NCBI GenBank assembly: GCA_022641735.1 | Contig: JALCDQ010000009.1 | Span: 1 to 64,000, forward strand | DNA: 64,000 nucleotides | Reading direction: 5' to 3' | DNA from: Prevotella sp. | GTDB taxonomy: Bacteria > Bacteroidota > Bacteroidia > Bacteroidales > Bacteroidaceae | Part shown: piece by piece, positions 46,910 to 56,846 of the stretch | Numbering within the stretch: position 1 is the first letter of the stretch | Layout: each line of letters opens with the position of its first letter | Notes under the pieces: generated by a model | The model's input: only the letters and a program-made list of their open reading frames with translations | What the model was told of the DNA's origin: nothing | The model's database searches: none | Translations under genes and position numbers: made by a program

Positions 46910-48343
46910 ATGAATAAAGGTTATAAGATATTTTTTGGCTTTGTGGCATTGCTGCTGCTCATTGGTGGAAATGCAAGGGCTTTCAGAAGCTTGTCTTCTC
47001 CTGTAAAGAACGACACGACAAAGGTGGCTAAAGAGGCTGAAGCTCCTGAATCCTCCATCGTTGATGAGGTGATTTGGGTAGTTGGTGATGAGCCTATCCT
47101 GAAGTCGGATGTTGAGGCTTTGCGTCTTCAATCTGAAGCAGAGAACGTCAAATGGGCGGGAGATCCGGATTGCTCCATCCCTGAAAACATAGCTGTGCAG
47201 AAGCTTTATCTTCATCAGGCAGCCATCGACTCTATTGAAGTTTCGGAATCGGATGTGACCAGTAGAATTGACCAACAGATTAACTATTGGATTTCCATGG
47301 CTGGTTCAAAGGAAAAACTGGAGGAATGGCGTAATCAGAGCATTTCTCAAATGCGTCTGCAGATGCACGATGATTTCAAAAATCAGCTGGTAATCGAAAA
47401 GATGCGTCAGGAATTAGTGAAAGATATTGCTGTCACACCAGGTGATGTGCGCAAGTATTTTGAAAGCGTTCCAGCCGACAGTGTTCCTTTTGTGCCTACC
47501 GAAGTGGAAGTCGAAATCATTACCCATCAGCCAAAGGTATCACAGGAAGAAATCAATAGAGTGAAGGACCAGTTACGTAGTTACACCAATAGAGTAATGA
47601 CGGGAGAAACTTCATTTGCCGCATTGGCTCGTCTATATTCTGAAGATGGCTCTGCCCGTCAAGGTGGTGAGATGGACTATGTGGGTAGAGGTATGCTCGA
47701 CCCTAACTTTGCCAACGTGGCATTCAACCTGACTGACCCTAAGAAAATATCAAAGATTGTGGAGACGGAATTCGGTTATCATATCATACAGTTGATTGAT
47801 AAGCGCGGAGATAAAATCAAAGTGCGCCATATTCTGCTCAAGCCCCATATTACCGATGCTGCCCTGAAAGAGACGAAAAACCGTATGGACTCGATTGCAG
47901 ATGAAATCAAAGCCGGTAAATACACCTTTGAGAATGCAGCAACTTATGTTTCTGATGATAAAGAAACCAAAAATAATCACGGTCTGATGGCATATTTTGA
48001 CCAAGAAACTCAAACGAGAACCTCAAAATTTGAGATGAAGAATCTGCCCACAGAGATTGCCCGTCAGGTGGAAAAAATGAAAGTGGGAGATGTTTCTTCG
48101 GCTTTTCAGATGATTAATGATAAAGGAAAAACCGTTTTGGCAGTCATCAAACTGAAGAGCAGAACGGAAGGTCATAAGGCTAATATGACGGAGGATTTCC
48201 AGGTGATGAAGAATGTAGTCCTCTCCAAAGAGCGGGACAAGGTTTTGCATAATTGGGTAGTGGATAAGATAAAGCATACTTATGTCTGGATGAATCCAAG
48301 GTATAAGAATTGCAATTATGAGTATCAAGGATGGGTTAAATGA
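46910..48343 (+). CDS. surA: SurA-like periplasmic chaperone/isomerase
   Basis: 477 residues, signal peptide 1-~24. The SurA N-domain (IVDEVIWVVGDEPILKSDVEALR) is followed by two parvulin domains: one with EVEIITHQP, TSFAALARLYSEDGSA and GEMDYVGRGML, and one with VRHILLKPHI. SurA helps beta-barrel proteins to the Bam complex. The last 4 bp overlap the OstA-like gene, linking porin chaperones to LPS-transport functions, as surA and lptD are linked in Proteobacteria. Confidence 0.9.
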   Translation: MNKGYKIFFGFVALLLLIGGNARAFRSLSSPVKNDTTKVAKEAEAPESSIVDEVIWVVGDEPILKSDVEALRLQSEAENVKWAGDPDCSIPENIAVQKLYLHQAAIDSIEVSESDVTSRIDQQINYWISMAGSKEKLEEWRNQSISQMRLQMHDDFKNQLVIEKMRQELVKDIAVTPGDVRKYFESVPADSVPFVPTEVEVEIITHQPKVSQEEINRVKDQLRSYTNRVMTGETSFAALARLYSEDGSARQGGEMDYVGRGMLDPNFANVAFNLTDPKKISKIVETEFGYHIIQLIDKRGDKIKVRHILLKPHITDAALKETKNRMDSIADEIKAGKYTFENAATYVSDDKETKNNHGLMAYFDQETQTRTSKFEMKNLPTEIARQVEKMKVGDVSSAFQMINDKGKTVLAVIKLKSRTEGHKANMTEDFQVMKNVVLSKERDKVLHNWVVDKIKHTYVWMNPRYKNCNYEYQGWVK

Positions 48344-49998
48344 CACCGGAAAACAACATAAAACAGTATATCCTTGGGCATAGAATCTCGCTGATAGTGG
48401 TTCTATGCCTTTTTGGCCTATGCATCCAATCAAGCATCACGCCAAGAAAAAAACGGCGGAAAACAGATGAAAGAGTGTATCTGATTCATTCTGATGAATT
48501 GAGATACGACCAATTCGGAAACAATCCAGAGGCTCAAATTGTGAAAGGACACGTGCAATTTACTCATCAAGGAGCGCATTTATGGTGTGATAGTGCCTAT
48601 TTCTATCAAGTGTCCAACTCTGTGAAAGCTTTTGGACATGTGCGCTTCAAGCAGGGAGATACCCTATCGCTTACTTGTGATTATGCAGATTATGATGGTC
48701 AGGAACAGAAGATGGCGGCACGCAAGAATGTTGTATTGACGCATAGACGTCAGGTCCTTCATACGGATAGTTTGAATTTTGACCGTCTTTACAATTATGC
48801 TTATTTCTTTGAAGGCGGAACTTTGACGGATGCCAAGGATAAACTTGTTTCTGATTGGGGAGAGTATCACATGGATACCCGGCAGGCTGTGTTCTATTTT
48901 AAGGTAAAAATGAAAACCGCTGATAGGCTGATAACAACGGATACCTTATATTATGATATGGCCAAGTCGATGGCTCATGTGGTAGGCCCACACTCAAAAA
49001 TCACAACCAATACGAGTGTTGTAAACACTTCTGATGCTTATTATAACACCAAAACAGATAAGGCAAAACTTTATGGACGTTCCACATTGGTTGATAAGCA
49101 GAAGCAGATAACCGGTGATACTCTTCTCTATGTAAAGAATGGGGATAGCTATGGTTATGGCCGTGTGGTCTATATTGACAAGGAAAACAAGAATTCTCTT
49201 CTTTGTGATAAGCTTAAATATAATGAGAAAACTGGGAATGGCTATGCCACTAAGCATGCTTTGCTAAAGGATTATTCGCAAGGTCCTGACACCCTTTTTG
49301 CTCATGCTGATTCCATAAAACTGTTTACCTTTAATATCAATACAGATTCCATTTATCGTAAGGTGCATTGTTATAATAAGGTACGCGCGTATAGGACGGA
49401 TGTTCAAGCCGTTTGTGATTCTCTTGTCTTCAACTCTAAAGACTCCTGTATGACCATGTATAAAGACCCTATTGTATGGAATGGAGGCCGGCAAATCTTG
49501 GGAGAGGTCATCAAAGTGTACTCAAACGATTCCACTATACGGAAGGCAGAGATAATCGGTCAGGCCCTTTCCATTGAGCAAATGCCTGATTCTATTCATT
49601 ATAATCAGATTTCCTCAAAAGACATGAATGCCTATTTTATACAAGGAAAAATAAGGGAAGCCGAGTCAATAGGCAATGTGAGGTCTGTTTATTATCCTGT
49701 GGATGACAAGGATACTAGTATGATAGGACTGAACTATCTGGAAACAGATACCATGAGGATGTATTTGAATCCAGAGCGGAAGCTAGACCATATATGGACT
49801 TGTAAATTCACATCTACCCTTTATCCGATGACTCAAATCCCACCTGAAAAGGAAAAGTTGGATGCCTTTGCATGGTTTGATTACATCAGACCAATAGACA
49901 AATTCGACATTTTCAATTGGCGAGGAAAAGGTAAAGACAAGAGTTTGAAAGTTATCAAGCGGCGTGAAGCCCCATTACAACATTTGAATTCACGATGA
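48340..49998 (+). CDS. OstA-like LPS-transport protein
   Basis: 552 residues with a membrane or signal segment near 15-31. From ~45 it has OstA/LptA-type beta repeats (LIHSDELRYDQFGNNPEAQIVKGHVQFTH, FGHVRFKQGDTLSLTCDYADYD). This jellyroll carries LPS across the periplasm. It is longer than LptA and lacks an LptD barrel. It overlaps surA by 4 bp and the next small gene by 4 bp. lptB is elsewhere (7804). Confidence 0.85.
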   Translation: MTPENNIKQYILGHRISLIVVLCLFGLCIQSSITPRKKRRKTDERVYLIHSDELRYDQFGNNPEAQIVKGHVQFTHQGAHLWCDSAYFYQVSNSVKAFGHVRFKQGDTLSLTCDYADYDGQEQKMAARKNVVLTHRRQVLHTDSLNFDRLYNYAYFFEGGTLTDAKDKLVSDWGEYHMDTRQAVFYFKVKMKTADRLITTDTLYYDMAKSMAHVVGPHSKITTNTSVVNTSDAYYNTKTDKAKLYGRSTLVDKQKQITGDTLLYVKNGDSYGYGRVVYIDKENKNSLLCDKLKYNEKTGNGYATKHALLKDYSQGPDTLFAHADSIKLFTFNINTDSIYRKVHCYNKVRAYRTDVQAVCDSLVFNSKDSCMTMYKDPIVWNGGRQILGEVIKVYSNDSTIRKAEIIGQALSIEQMPDSIHYNQISSKDMNAYFIQGKIREAESIGNVRSVYYPVDDKDTSMIGLNYLETDTMRMYLNPERKLDHIWTCKFTSTLYPMTQIPPEKEKLDAFAWFDYIRPIDKFDIFNWRGKGKDKSLKVIKRREAPLQHLNSR

Positions 49999-50282
49999 AA
50001 TATTTTGGAAGTAGACGTCCTCAAGGTTTTCATCACACGTTTCTCTATGTGGATGAGCATAAAGATAATGTCCGTAAGGTGGAAGAGCGTGCTCGCAAGG
50101 AGCTTGGAATGGATAACAGCCAAGACTCTCCTTCGGAAGGATTGCGTGGAACATTTTTTCGGGTGACACAACAGAAGAGGCAGAAACGCAATCAATTTCA
50201 ATCAATGTTCTTGATAGTGCTCTTCCCGCTTATTATTATTCTGCTATTGGTGTTTATTTGCTATATCTTGACAAGAAGTTAG
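49995..50282 (+). CDS. Small C-terminally anchored membrane protein, unknown
   Basis: 95 residues. The N-terminal 65 are charged and start [22 protein letters not shown] basic stretch ([11 protein letters not shown]) precedes one strongly hydrophobic helix at ~72-92, so the bulk should face the cytoplasm. It overlaps the OstA-like gene by 4 bp (ATGA) and mutL begins 4 bp after its stop. Tight packing supports real translation. I do not recognise the family. Confidence 0.8.
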   Translation: MKYFGSRRPQGFHHTFLYVDEHKDNVRKVEERARKELGMDNSQDSPSEGLRGTFFRVTQQKRQKRNQFQSMFLIVLFPLIIILLLVFICYILTRS

Positions 50283-50286
50283 GAAG

Positions 50287-52092
50287 ATGAGTGATATAAT
50301 ACAACTTTTACCGGATTCGGTGGCTAATCAGATTGCAGCTGGAGAAGTGATTCAAAGGCCTGCAAGTGTTATCAAGGAGTTGGTGGAGAATTCTGTTGAT
50401 GCTGAGGCTCAAACGATCAATGTACTCGTAGTTGATGCAGGCAGAACATCTATACAAGTTATTGATGACGGGAAAGGTATGTCAGAAACGGATGCCCGTT
50501 TGGCTTTTGAGCGCCATGCCACTTCCAAGATTCGGAAAGCTGATGATTTGTTTGCCTTACATACAATGGGATTTCGTGGTGAGGCCTTGGCTTCCATAGC
50601 TGCAGTAGCTCAAATTGAGTTGATGACAAGGCAGGAAAGTGATGAGATAGGAACTCTTTTGTCTTTGTCGGGGTCTAAGTTTACGGGGCAAGAGCCTTGT
50701 TCTTGCTCTGTAGGGAGCAACTTCAAGGTAGAAAATTTGTTTTTTAATGTCCCGGCAAGGAGAAAGTTCTTGAAATCAAATTCTACAGAACTCAATAATA
50801 TTCTCACCGCTTTTGAGCGTATTGTATTGGTCTATCCTCATATAGCCTTTACCCTGCACAGCAATGATGCAGAGCTTTTCAACCTGAAAGCAGGGGGATT
50901 GCGTCAACGGATTATCGATGTTTTCGGCAAGAAGTTAAATCAAGATTTGATGCCGATAGAGGTAGATACCACGATGTGCAAGATAAAGGGCTTTGTCGGA
51001 AAGCCAGAGTCTTCCAGAAAGAAAGGTGCTCATCAATATTTCTTTGTCAATGGGAGATATATGAAACATCCTTATTTCAATAAAGCCGTGATGTCTTCCT
51101 TCGAGCGATTGGTTCCATCAGGTGAGCAGGTGCCTTATTTCATTTATTTTGAAGTAGCACCTGAAGACATTGATGTTAATATTCATCCGACGAAAACTGA
51201 GATAAAATTTGAAAACGAACAGGCTATCTGGCAGATCCTTTCAGCTGCCGTTAAAGAAGCAATAGGCGTATTCAATGAGGTTCCATCCATAGACTTTGAT
51301 GTGCAGGGGAAGCCTGATATACCAGTTTATAACCCTAACGTCACATCGGCATCAGCTCCTAAAGTGAGCGTGAATCCTCAATATAATCCATTCAAGGAAT
51401 CTGCTGTCGCTATCCCGAAAGCCCCTACGAGATGGGAAGACCTCTATAAAGGACTGAAGACGGGGAATGATAAAAATGCAGAAATCTTTGAATCCGAGCC
51501 TGTCTCCAATCATAATATTATAGAAGAGAAATCTCCTACACATTATCAATATAAAGGGAAATATATCATGACGGCTGTAAAATCAGGCCTGATGATAATC
51601 GACCAGCATCGTGCACATGTGAGAATTCTTTATGAAAAATATCTTAATTTGCAAAAGAATCATAAAGGACAATCACAGAAGTTGCTGTTCCCCGAGATAC
51701 TCTATTTGAATCCATCGGGCATGGTACAATTAGAGAAAGCAATGTCAGAGTTAGAGTCTTTAGGCTTTGAATTGACGGATATGGGAAGGAATTCTTATGC
51801 CATTAATGGCGTTCCTGCAGGAATAGACGGGCTCGATAATGTGACTTTGGTAAATGAGATTCTTGCAGATACGGCCGAAAAGGGGACTTCCTCAAAAGAA
51901 GAAATGGATAGGACGATGGCACTCAGTTTGGCACGTCGTGCAGCAATACCGCAAGGGCAAGTCCTCACAAATGAGGAAATGGAAAACATTGTAAATGAAT
52001 TATTCGCTTGTGAGAATGTCAATTATACTCCAGATGGGAAGAATATTCTGTGTATTTTAAAACAGCAAGAAATAGAACATTTGTTGGGTTAA
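50287..52092 (+). CDS. mutL: DNA mismatch repair protein MutL
   Basis: 601 residues. The N-terminal GHKL ATPase has [17 protein letters not shown] and [10 protein letters not shown], and the 300-residue transducer domain follows. A short variable linker (~340-400) leads to the C-terminal dimerisation domain. There the endonuclease motif DQHAx2Ex4E reads [12 protein letters not shown] (from residue 439), with Val at the first Glu, and the ACR and CPHGRP motifs are replaced by LARRAA and YTPDGKN. So the protein seems to lack MutL nicking activity. A terminator follows. Confidence 0.95.
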   Translation: MSDIIQLLPDSVANQIAAGEVIQRPASVIKELVENSVDAEAQTINVLVVDAGRTSIQVIDDGKGMSETDARLAFERHATSKIRKADDLFALHTMGFRGEALASIAAVAQIELMTRQESDEIGTLLSLSGSKFTGQEPCSCSVGSNFKVENLFFNVPARRKFLKSNSTELNNILTAFERIVLVYPHIAFTLHSNDAELFNLKAGGLRQRIIDVFGKKLNQDLMPIEVDTTMCKIKGFVGKPESSRKKGAHQYFFVNGRYMKHPYFNKAVMSSFERLVPSGEQVPYFIYFEVAPEDIDVNIHPTKTEIKFENEQAIWQILSAAVKEAIGVFNEVPSIDFDVQGKPDIPVYNPNVTSASAPKVSVNPQYNPFKESAVAIPKAPTRWEDLYKGLKTGNDKNAEIFESEPVSNHNIIEEKSPTHYQYKGKYIMTAVKSGLMIIDQHRAHVRILYEKYLNLQKNHKGQSQKLLFPEILYLNPSGMVQLEKAMSELESLGFELTDMGRNSYAINGVPAGIDGLDNVTLVNEILADTAEKGTSSKEEMDRTMALSLARRAAIPQGQVLTNEEMENIVNELFACENVNYTPDGKNILCILKQQEIEHLLG

Positions 52093-52106
52093 GTCCTGAA
52101 AATGAC

Positions 52107-52147
52107 AATATTAGGACCCATTTTGTGCCCAATATTTGTTTTTTTTA
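52107..52147 (+). terminator. Terminator after mutL
   Basis: AATATTAGG (52107-52115) pairs with CCCAATATT (52128-52136, one mismatch) and a run of eight Ts follows. It ends the guaB-to-mutL unit. Confidence 0.75.
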
Positions 52148-52199
52148 ATTTATTTTGATATTTTCTCAAAAAAAAGTGATTATATTTGAAATTTATTAT

Positions 52200-52207
52200 T
52201 ATCTTTG
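52200..52207 (+). promoter_or_regulatory. -7 box for the OmpA gene
   Basis: TATCTTTG, 67 bp before the ATG. A second match, TATATTTG at 52181-52188, could be an alternative start. Such doubling would suit a highly expressed porin. Confidence 0.6.
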
Positions 52208-52274
52208 CCATCGAATATGTGTTAGAAGCATTTCCTTAAAGGATTATTTTTTTGATAGTTTAATATAAAAAGTT

Positions 52275-53417
52275 ATGAAAAAATTATTGATTGTATTGGC
52301 ATTTGCCAGTGTATCTATGTGCTCAATGGCACAAGATGCCGATCCTACACTGAAGTATAGTGTAGCAACCAATTCGTTTTGGAGCAACTGGTTTATCCAG
52401 GTAGGCGGACAGTGGAACGCTTGGTATTCAGGCCAGGAGCATGGTCAGAATCTTGCAACAAGTCCATTCAAGAGCTTCCGTTCAAACCCAGGTGCTGCAA
52501 TTGCTATTGGTAAGTGGTTTACTCCAGGTCTTGGACTTCGTACGAAACTCCAGGGTATTTGGGGCAAGCGTGTATGGAACAATGGTGATGGTCCTGCTGA
52601 CGCTAGTAACAGATATTGGTTCTTGAATGAGCATATTCTGTTCAATGTTAGCAACATGCTTTGTGGTTACAACGAGAACCGTGTTTGGAATTTCATTCCA
52701 TTCGTAGGTGGTGGTATTGGCCGTTCTATGACTATTAACCAGTACGGAATGGATCTGAGTGCAGGTATCTTGAACGAATTCAGAGTAAGCCGTCACGTAG
52801 CAATCAACCTTGAATTGGGTTGGATTCGCTCTGAAGGTGATGTTGATGGATACGATCAGGTTGCTGGCGATCGCGGTTGGGTTTCTCATGACAACAACCT
52901 CTATGCTGAACTTGGTTTGACCTTCAACCTTGGCAAGGCTACTTGGAACAAGGTTCCTGATGTAGACGCTATCAAGGCTCTTTCTCAGTCTCAGATTGAT
53001 GCACTTAACGCACAGCTCAATGATGCAAATGCAGAGAACGCTCGTTTGAAGAATCTGCTTGCTAATCAGAAGCCAGCTGAAACCGTTAAGGAATTCGTTG
53101 CTACTCCTGTATCTGTATTCTTTAACCTCGACAAGACCAACATCGCTTCTCAGAAGGATTTGATCAACGTTCAGGCTATTGCTAAATACGCTAAGGAAAA
53201 CAACACTAAGTTGAACGTTAACGGTTATGCCGACAGCGCTACAGGTAAAGCTGATCACAACCAGTGGTTGTCAGAGCAGCGTGCTGCTACAGTTGCTGAC
53301 GAACTCGTTAAGATGGGTGTAAGCCGTGACAACATTACTACTAAGGGTAATGGTGGCGTTGACGAGCTTTCTCCAATTTCATTCAACCGTCGTGCTACTG
53401 TAACTGTTGCTGAATAA
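52275..53417 (+). CDS. OmpA-family outer-membrane protein
   Basis: 380 residues: signal peptide (1-19), an eight-strand-like barrel (~25-215), a short coiled-coil linker (QSQIDALNAQLNDANAENAR) and a C-terminal OmpA peptidoglycan-binding domain (~265-380: VSVFFNLDKTNIAS, VNGYADSATGK, LSEQRAATVADELVKMGV, NRRATVTV). It tethers the outer membrane to the wall. The codons are even and favour C-ending forms, as in strongly expressed genes. It has its own promoter and terminator. Confidence 0.95.
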   Translation: MKKLLIVLAFASVSMCSMAQDADPTLKYSVATNSFWSNWFIQVGGQWNAWYSGQEHGQNLATSPFKSFRSNPGAAIAIGKWFTPGLGLRTKLQGIWGKRVWNNGDGPADASNRYWFLNEHILFNVSNMLCGYNENRVWNFIPFVGGGIGRSMTINQYGMDLSAGILNEFRVSRHVAINLELGWIRSEGDVDGYDQVAGDRGWVSHDNNLYAELGLTFNLGKATWNKVPDVDAIKALSQSQIDALNAQLNDANAENARLKNLLANQKPAETVKEFVATPVSVFFNLDKTNIASQKDLINVQAIAKYAKENNTKLNVNGYADSATGKADHNQWLSEQRAATVADELVKMGVSRDNITTKGNGGVDELSPISFNRRATVTVAE

Positions 53418-53439
53418 TTTATTTTAGCAATAAGATATT

Positions 53440-53475
53440 TAAGGGATGTTCCAATAGGAGCATCCCTTATTTTTT
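53440..53475 (+). terminator. Terminator after the OmpA gene
   Basis: TAAGGGATG (53440-53448) pairs with CATCCCTTA (53461-53469) around a 12-nt loop and is followed by six Ts. Confidence 0.9.
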
Positions 53476-53480
53476 GTAGA

Positions 53481-53568
53481 AAGTTATCTTTTACCTTGCA
53501 AAAAGCCATCTTTTAAGGGATAAAAGGTTATCTTTTACAAGGTAAGTAATGGTCTTTTACAATTCTGA
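53481..53568 (+). repeat. 22-bp-period array E (4 units)
   Basis: Four 22-bp units directly after the OmpA terminator. All share ATCTTTTA or GTCTTTTAC at the same position in the unit; the third has TTTACAAGGTAA with the dyad. The next gene is tRNA-Val, on the same strand. Confidence 0.85.
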
Positions 53569-53654
53569 AAACAGCTTTCTTTCGGATTGAAGGGCACAAA
53601 GATAGCCAATTGACACCAATTCTTTCTTAAAATATGTAAAAAGAATGAGAAATG

Positions 53655-53686
53655 TTTGGCCGTTTCGAATAATCTCTTTATCTTTG
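53655..53686 (+). promoter_or_regulatory. Promoter of tRNA-Val
   Basis: TTTG (53655-53658), 20 bp, then TATCTTTG (53679-53686): a full match to the Bacteroidetes -33/-7 promoter, 24 bp before the tRNA. Confidence 0.8.
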
Positions 53687-53710
53687 CACTCGCTTTTCAG
53701 ATGAAGCCTC

Positions 53711-53788
53711 GGGCGTTTAGCTCAGCTGGTTTAGAGCATCTGCCTTACAAGCAGAGGGTCGGCGGTTCGAATCCGTCAACGCCCACCA
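53711..53788 (+). tRNA. tRNA-Val (anticodon TAC)
   Basis: Complete cloverleaf: acceptor GGGCGTT/AACGCCC, D-arm with AGCTCAGCTGGTTTAGAGC, anticodon stem TCTGC/GCAGA with loop CTTACAA (anticodon TAC), T-arm GGCGGTTCGAATCCGTC. The discriminator is A and the CCA end is encoded (53786-53788). Confidence 0.97.
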
Positions 53789-53878
53789 AAGAGTCCTGCA
53801 AAATGAAAATTTTGTGGGACTTGTTGCTTTTAACAAATCTTTTGGCAAAAATATAGTGTAGATATCAATTTAAATTAT

Positions 53879-53886
53879 TAATTTTG
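53879..53886 (+). promoter_or_regulatory. -7 box for purB
   Basis: TAATTTTG, 23 bp before the purB ATG, fits TAnnTTTG. Confidence 0.6.
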
Positions 53887-53909
53887 TAGCTTGAATAATA
53901 TAAGAAAAG

Positions 53910-55256
53910 ATGAAACTGGATAATTTAACCGCTATTTCGCCTATTGATGGCAGGTACAGAAGTAAGACAGAGCCTTTAGCTGAATATTTTTCAGAATATG
54001 CACTTATCAGATTTCGCGTACGTGTTGAGATTGAATATTTCATCACTTTATGCGAACTCCCTTTGCCGCAGCTGGCTACTTTCGACAAGCAGCTTTTCAC
54101 GTCATTGAGAGACATCTTTCTCAATTTTGACGAGCAGGATGCCCAGCGTGTCAAGGATATCGAGAAGACTACCAATCATGATGTGAAGGCTGTTGAATAT
54201 TTCATCAAAGAACAATTCGATAAAATAGGAGGTTTAGAGGCTTACAAGGAGTTTATCCATTTTGGCCTTACCTCACAGGATATCAATAATACCAGTGTCC
54301 CTCTTTCTATTAAAGAGGCGCTTGCTGATGTGTATTATCCTCAAGTGGAGGAGCTCATCGCTCTGTTGCAATCGTATGCAGAGGAGTGGAAAGATGTGCC
54401 GATGCTTGCAAAGACGCATGGCCAGCCAGCTTCACCTACACGCTTAGGCAAAGAGATTATGGTGTATGTCTATAGGCTTTCAGAGCAGTTAAAATCCTTG
54501 AAGGCATGCAAGATTACCGCTAAGTTCGGTGGCGCTACGGGCAATTTCAATGCTCATCATGTAGCTTATCCCGATTATGATTGGAAGACTATAGCTGATA
54601 AGTTCGTCAGTGAGAAACTGGGACTTGAGCGTGAGCAATACACTACTCAGATTAGTAATTACGATAATTTAGGTGCTGTCTTTGATGCCATCCGTCGCAT
54701 CAATACCATTATTATAGACCTTGACCGCGACTTTTGGATGTATATTTCGATGGAATATTTCAAGCAGAAGATTAAAGCAGGCGAGGTGGGCTCGAGTGCA
54801 ATGCCTCATAAGGTGAATCCTATCGATTATGAGAACAGCGAGGGCAACCTTGGCATAGCAAATGCATTGCTTCAGTTCCTTGCACAGAAGTTGCCAGTGA
54901 GCCGTTTGCAAAGAGACCTCACGGATTCTACGGTGCTCCGCAATGTTGGAGTGCCATTGGGACATAGCATCATAGCCATTCAGAGCACTCTCAAAGGCCT
55001 TCATAAGTTGATTTTGAATGAAGAAAAGATGAGCGAAGACCTTGATAACACATGGGCAGTAGTGGCTGAAGCTATCCAGACGATTCTTCGTCGTGAAGGC
55101 TATCCACATCCTTATGAGGCTCTGAAGGCGCTTACGCGTACTAATCAGAAAATGACAGAAGAAACAATACATGAATTCATTAAACAATTGAATGTAAGTG
55201 ACAGCGTGAAAGCCGAACTGATGGCCATCACTCCGCACAATTACGTAGGGATTTAA
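53910..55256 (+). CDS. purB: Adenylosuccinate lyase
   Basis: 448-residue lyase of the fumarase/aspartase superfamily. It removes fumarate from SAICAR and adenylosuccinate in purine synthesis. The flexible signature loop GSSAMPHKVNPIDYENSEGN carries the catalytic serine, and KTHGQPASPTRLGKE holds a catalytic histidine. The N-terminal LTAISPIDGRYRSKTEPLAEYFSEYALIRFR block is typical of the E. coli-type enzyme. Length is normal. It follows tRNA-Val. Confidence 0.97.
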   Translation: MKLDNLTAISPIDGRYRSKTEPLAEYFSEYALIRFRVRVEIEYFITLCELPLPQLATFDKQLFTSLRDIFLNFDEQDAQRVKDIEKTTNHDVKAVEYFIKEQFDKIGGLEAYKEFIHFGLTSQDINNTSVPLSIKEALADVYYPQVEELIALLQSYAEEWKDVPMLAKTHGQPASPTRLGKEIMVYVYRLSEQLKSLKACKITAKFGGATGNFNAHHVAYPDYDWKTIADKFVSEKLGLEREQYTTQISNYDNLGAVFDAIRRINTIIIDLDRDFWMYISMEYFKQKIKAGEVGSSAMPHKVNPIDYENSEGNLGIANALLQFLAQKLPVSRLQRDLTDSTVLRNVGVPLGHSIIAIQSTLKGLHKLILNEEKMSEDLDNTWAVVAEAIQTILRREGYPHPYEALKALTRTNQKMTEETIHEFIKQLNVSDSVKAELMAITPHNYVGI

Positions 55257-55328
55257 ACACAACAATCTAAATATTTAAAAAAAATTGATTATTAACCCAG
55301 CCGTGAGGCTATTAAAGAAAAAGAACAA

Positions 55329-56825
55329 ATGGAAGATTTAGAAAACAAAACACAGGAGTCTTCTGCTGAAAAGATTGAAACTGGCCGTGAAGGCTATAAG
55401 CAGGACGAAAATTTGCAAAATGATTATCGTGGTGACGCAAGACCACAGCGCCCACGTATCCACACTCAGCGTGCATACAGCGCGGATCACAGGAATCAAA
55501 CCAATGAAGATGGCGGATTCCGCCCTGAAGGCTTTGGCGCATCTCTATCAAGCAATGGACCACAACGTCCACAGCAGGGTGGCTATCGACCACGTTACAA
55601 CAGTAATGGCGGTGGTGGTTATCAGCAACGCGGTGGTTATCAGCCACGTCAGCAACAAGGAGGTTATCGCCCTCGCTACAATAATAATGAAGAGGGAGGT
55701 TATCAGCCACGTCAGCAACAAGGAGGTTATCGTCCTCGTTACAATAATAATGATGAAGGCGGCTATCAGCCAAGAGGCGGCTATCAACAGCGTGATGGTG
55801 GTGGCTATCAGCCAAGAGGCGGCTATCAGCAGCGTGATGGTGGTGGTTATCAGCCAAGAGGCGGTTACCAGCAGCGTGACGGAGGTGGTTATCAGCAACG
55901 CGATGGAGGAGGCTATCAACCAAGAGGCGGCTATCAGCAGCGTGGTGGCTATCAGCCAAGAGGCGGTTACCAGCAACGTGGTGGATATCAGCAACGTGGC
56001 GGTTATCAGCAAGGTGGCTATCGTCAGCATACTGATGATTATGATCCAAATGCAAAATATAGCTTGAAGAAGCGCATTGAATATAAGGAAGAGAACGTTG
56101 ACCCTAATGAGCCGATACGTTTGAATAAGTATCTTGCTAATGCCGGTATCTGCTCTCGTCGTGAGGCTGATGAGTACATTCAGGCAGGAGTGGTGAAGGT
56201 AAATGGTGAAGTCGTGACGGAACTTGGTACCAAAGTGCTCCGCAGTGATGAGGTTATCTTCCACGATCAGCCGGTTTCTCTGGAGAAGAAAGTATATATA
56301 TTGCTCAATAAACCGAAGGATTATGTTACCACAAGTGACGACCCTCAGCAGCGCAAGACGGTGATGGACCTCGTGAAAGGCCTTTGTCCTGAACGAATCT
56401 ATCCTGTTGGACGTCTTGACCGTAATACAACGGGTGTTCTGTTGCTTACGAATGATGGCGACCTTGCCAGCAAACTCACGCATCCTAAGTTCTTGAAGAA
56501 GAAAGTTTATCATGTATATCTTGACAAGAACGTGACTGACCACGACCTTCAGCAGATTGCCAGCGGCGTTGAACTCGAAGATGGAGAGGTACATGCAGAT
56601 TCCATCGACTACCCTGATCCTCGTGATAAGAGTCAGATTGGCATTGAAATCCATAGCGGGAAGAACCGCATTGTACGCCGTATTTTTGAGAGTCTTGGCT
56701 ATCGCGTAGTGAAACTTGACCGCGTGCAGTTTGCCGGACTCACAAAGAAGAACCTTCGTCGTGGTGATGCTCGTTATCTCACAGAGAAGGAAGTGGAAAT
56801 GCTTCGTATGGGAGCTTTTGAATAA
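55329..56825 (+). CDS. Pseudouridine synthase (RluB/RsuA family) with GYQQR/GYQPR repeat tail
   Basis: 498 residues. The C-terminal half has an S4 RNA-binding domain (~261-320, [21 protein letters not shown]) and the synthase domain with catalytic D364 in [12 protein letters not shown], as in enzymes that modify 23S rRNA. The N-terminal ~235 residues are low-complexity. Residues ~82-235 repeat [14 protein letters not shown]-like units rich in Gly, Tyr, Gln and Arg, like RGG/prion-like RNA-binding regions. The DNA there is a set of near-identical 42-bp units. The start fits the upstream gap after purB. Confidence 0.92.
   Translation: MEDLENKTQESSAEKIETGREGYKQDENLQNDYRGDARPQRPRIHTQRAYSADHRNQTNEDGGFRPEGFGASLSSNGPQRPQQGGYRPRYNSNGGGGYQQRGGYQPRQQQGGYRPRYNNNEEGGYQPRQQQGGYRPRYNNNDEGGYQPRGGYQQRDGGGYQPRGGYQQRDGGGYQPRGGYQQRDGGGYQQRDGGGYQPRGGYQQRGGYQPRGGYQQRGGYQQRGGYQQGGYRQHTDDYDPNAKYSLKKRIEYKEENVDPNEPIRLNKYLANAGICSRREADEYIQAGVVKVNGEVVTELGTKVLRSDEVIFHDQPVSLEKKVYILLNKPKDYVTTSDDPQQRKTVMDLVKGLCPERIYPVGRLDRNTTGVLLLTNDGDLASKLTHPKFLKKKVYHVYLDKNVTDHDLQQIASGVELEDGEVHADSIDYPDPRDKSQIGIEIHSGKNRIVRRIFESLGYRVVKLDRVQFAGLTKKNLRRGDARYLTEKEVEMLRMGAFE
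55572..56033 (+). repeat. In-frame tandem repeats in the pseudouridine synthase gene
   Basis: About 460 bp of degenerate repeats that encode [15 protein letters not shown] and GYRPRYNNN units. The best copies, between about 55755 and 55930, recur every 42 bp (14 codons) and are nearly identical at DNA level. Length is always a multiple of three, so changes in copy number would keep the frame. Confidence 0.85.
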
Positions 56826-56846
56826 AAATCAATTAATAGGAAAAAG

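Noticed and set aside
55312-56055. 247-codon His/Asp/Ala-rich open frame on the minus strand
   Set aside because: Another frame of the same DNA repeats.
55548-56654. 368-codon open frame antisense to the pseudouridine synthase gene
   Set aside because: Its [12 protein letters not shown]-type repeats are the reverse translation of the GYQQR DNA repeats; no start signals.
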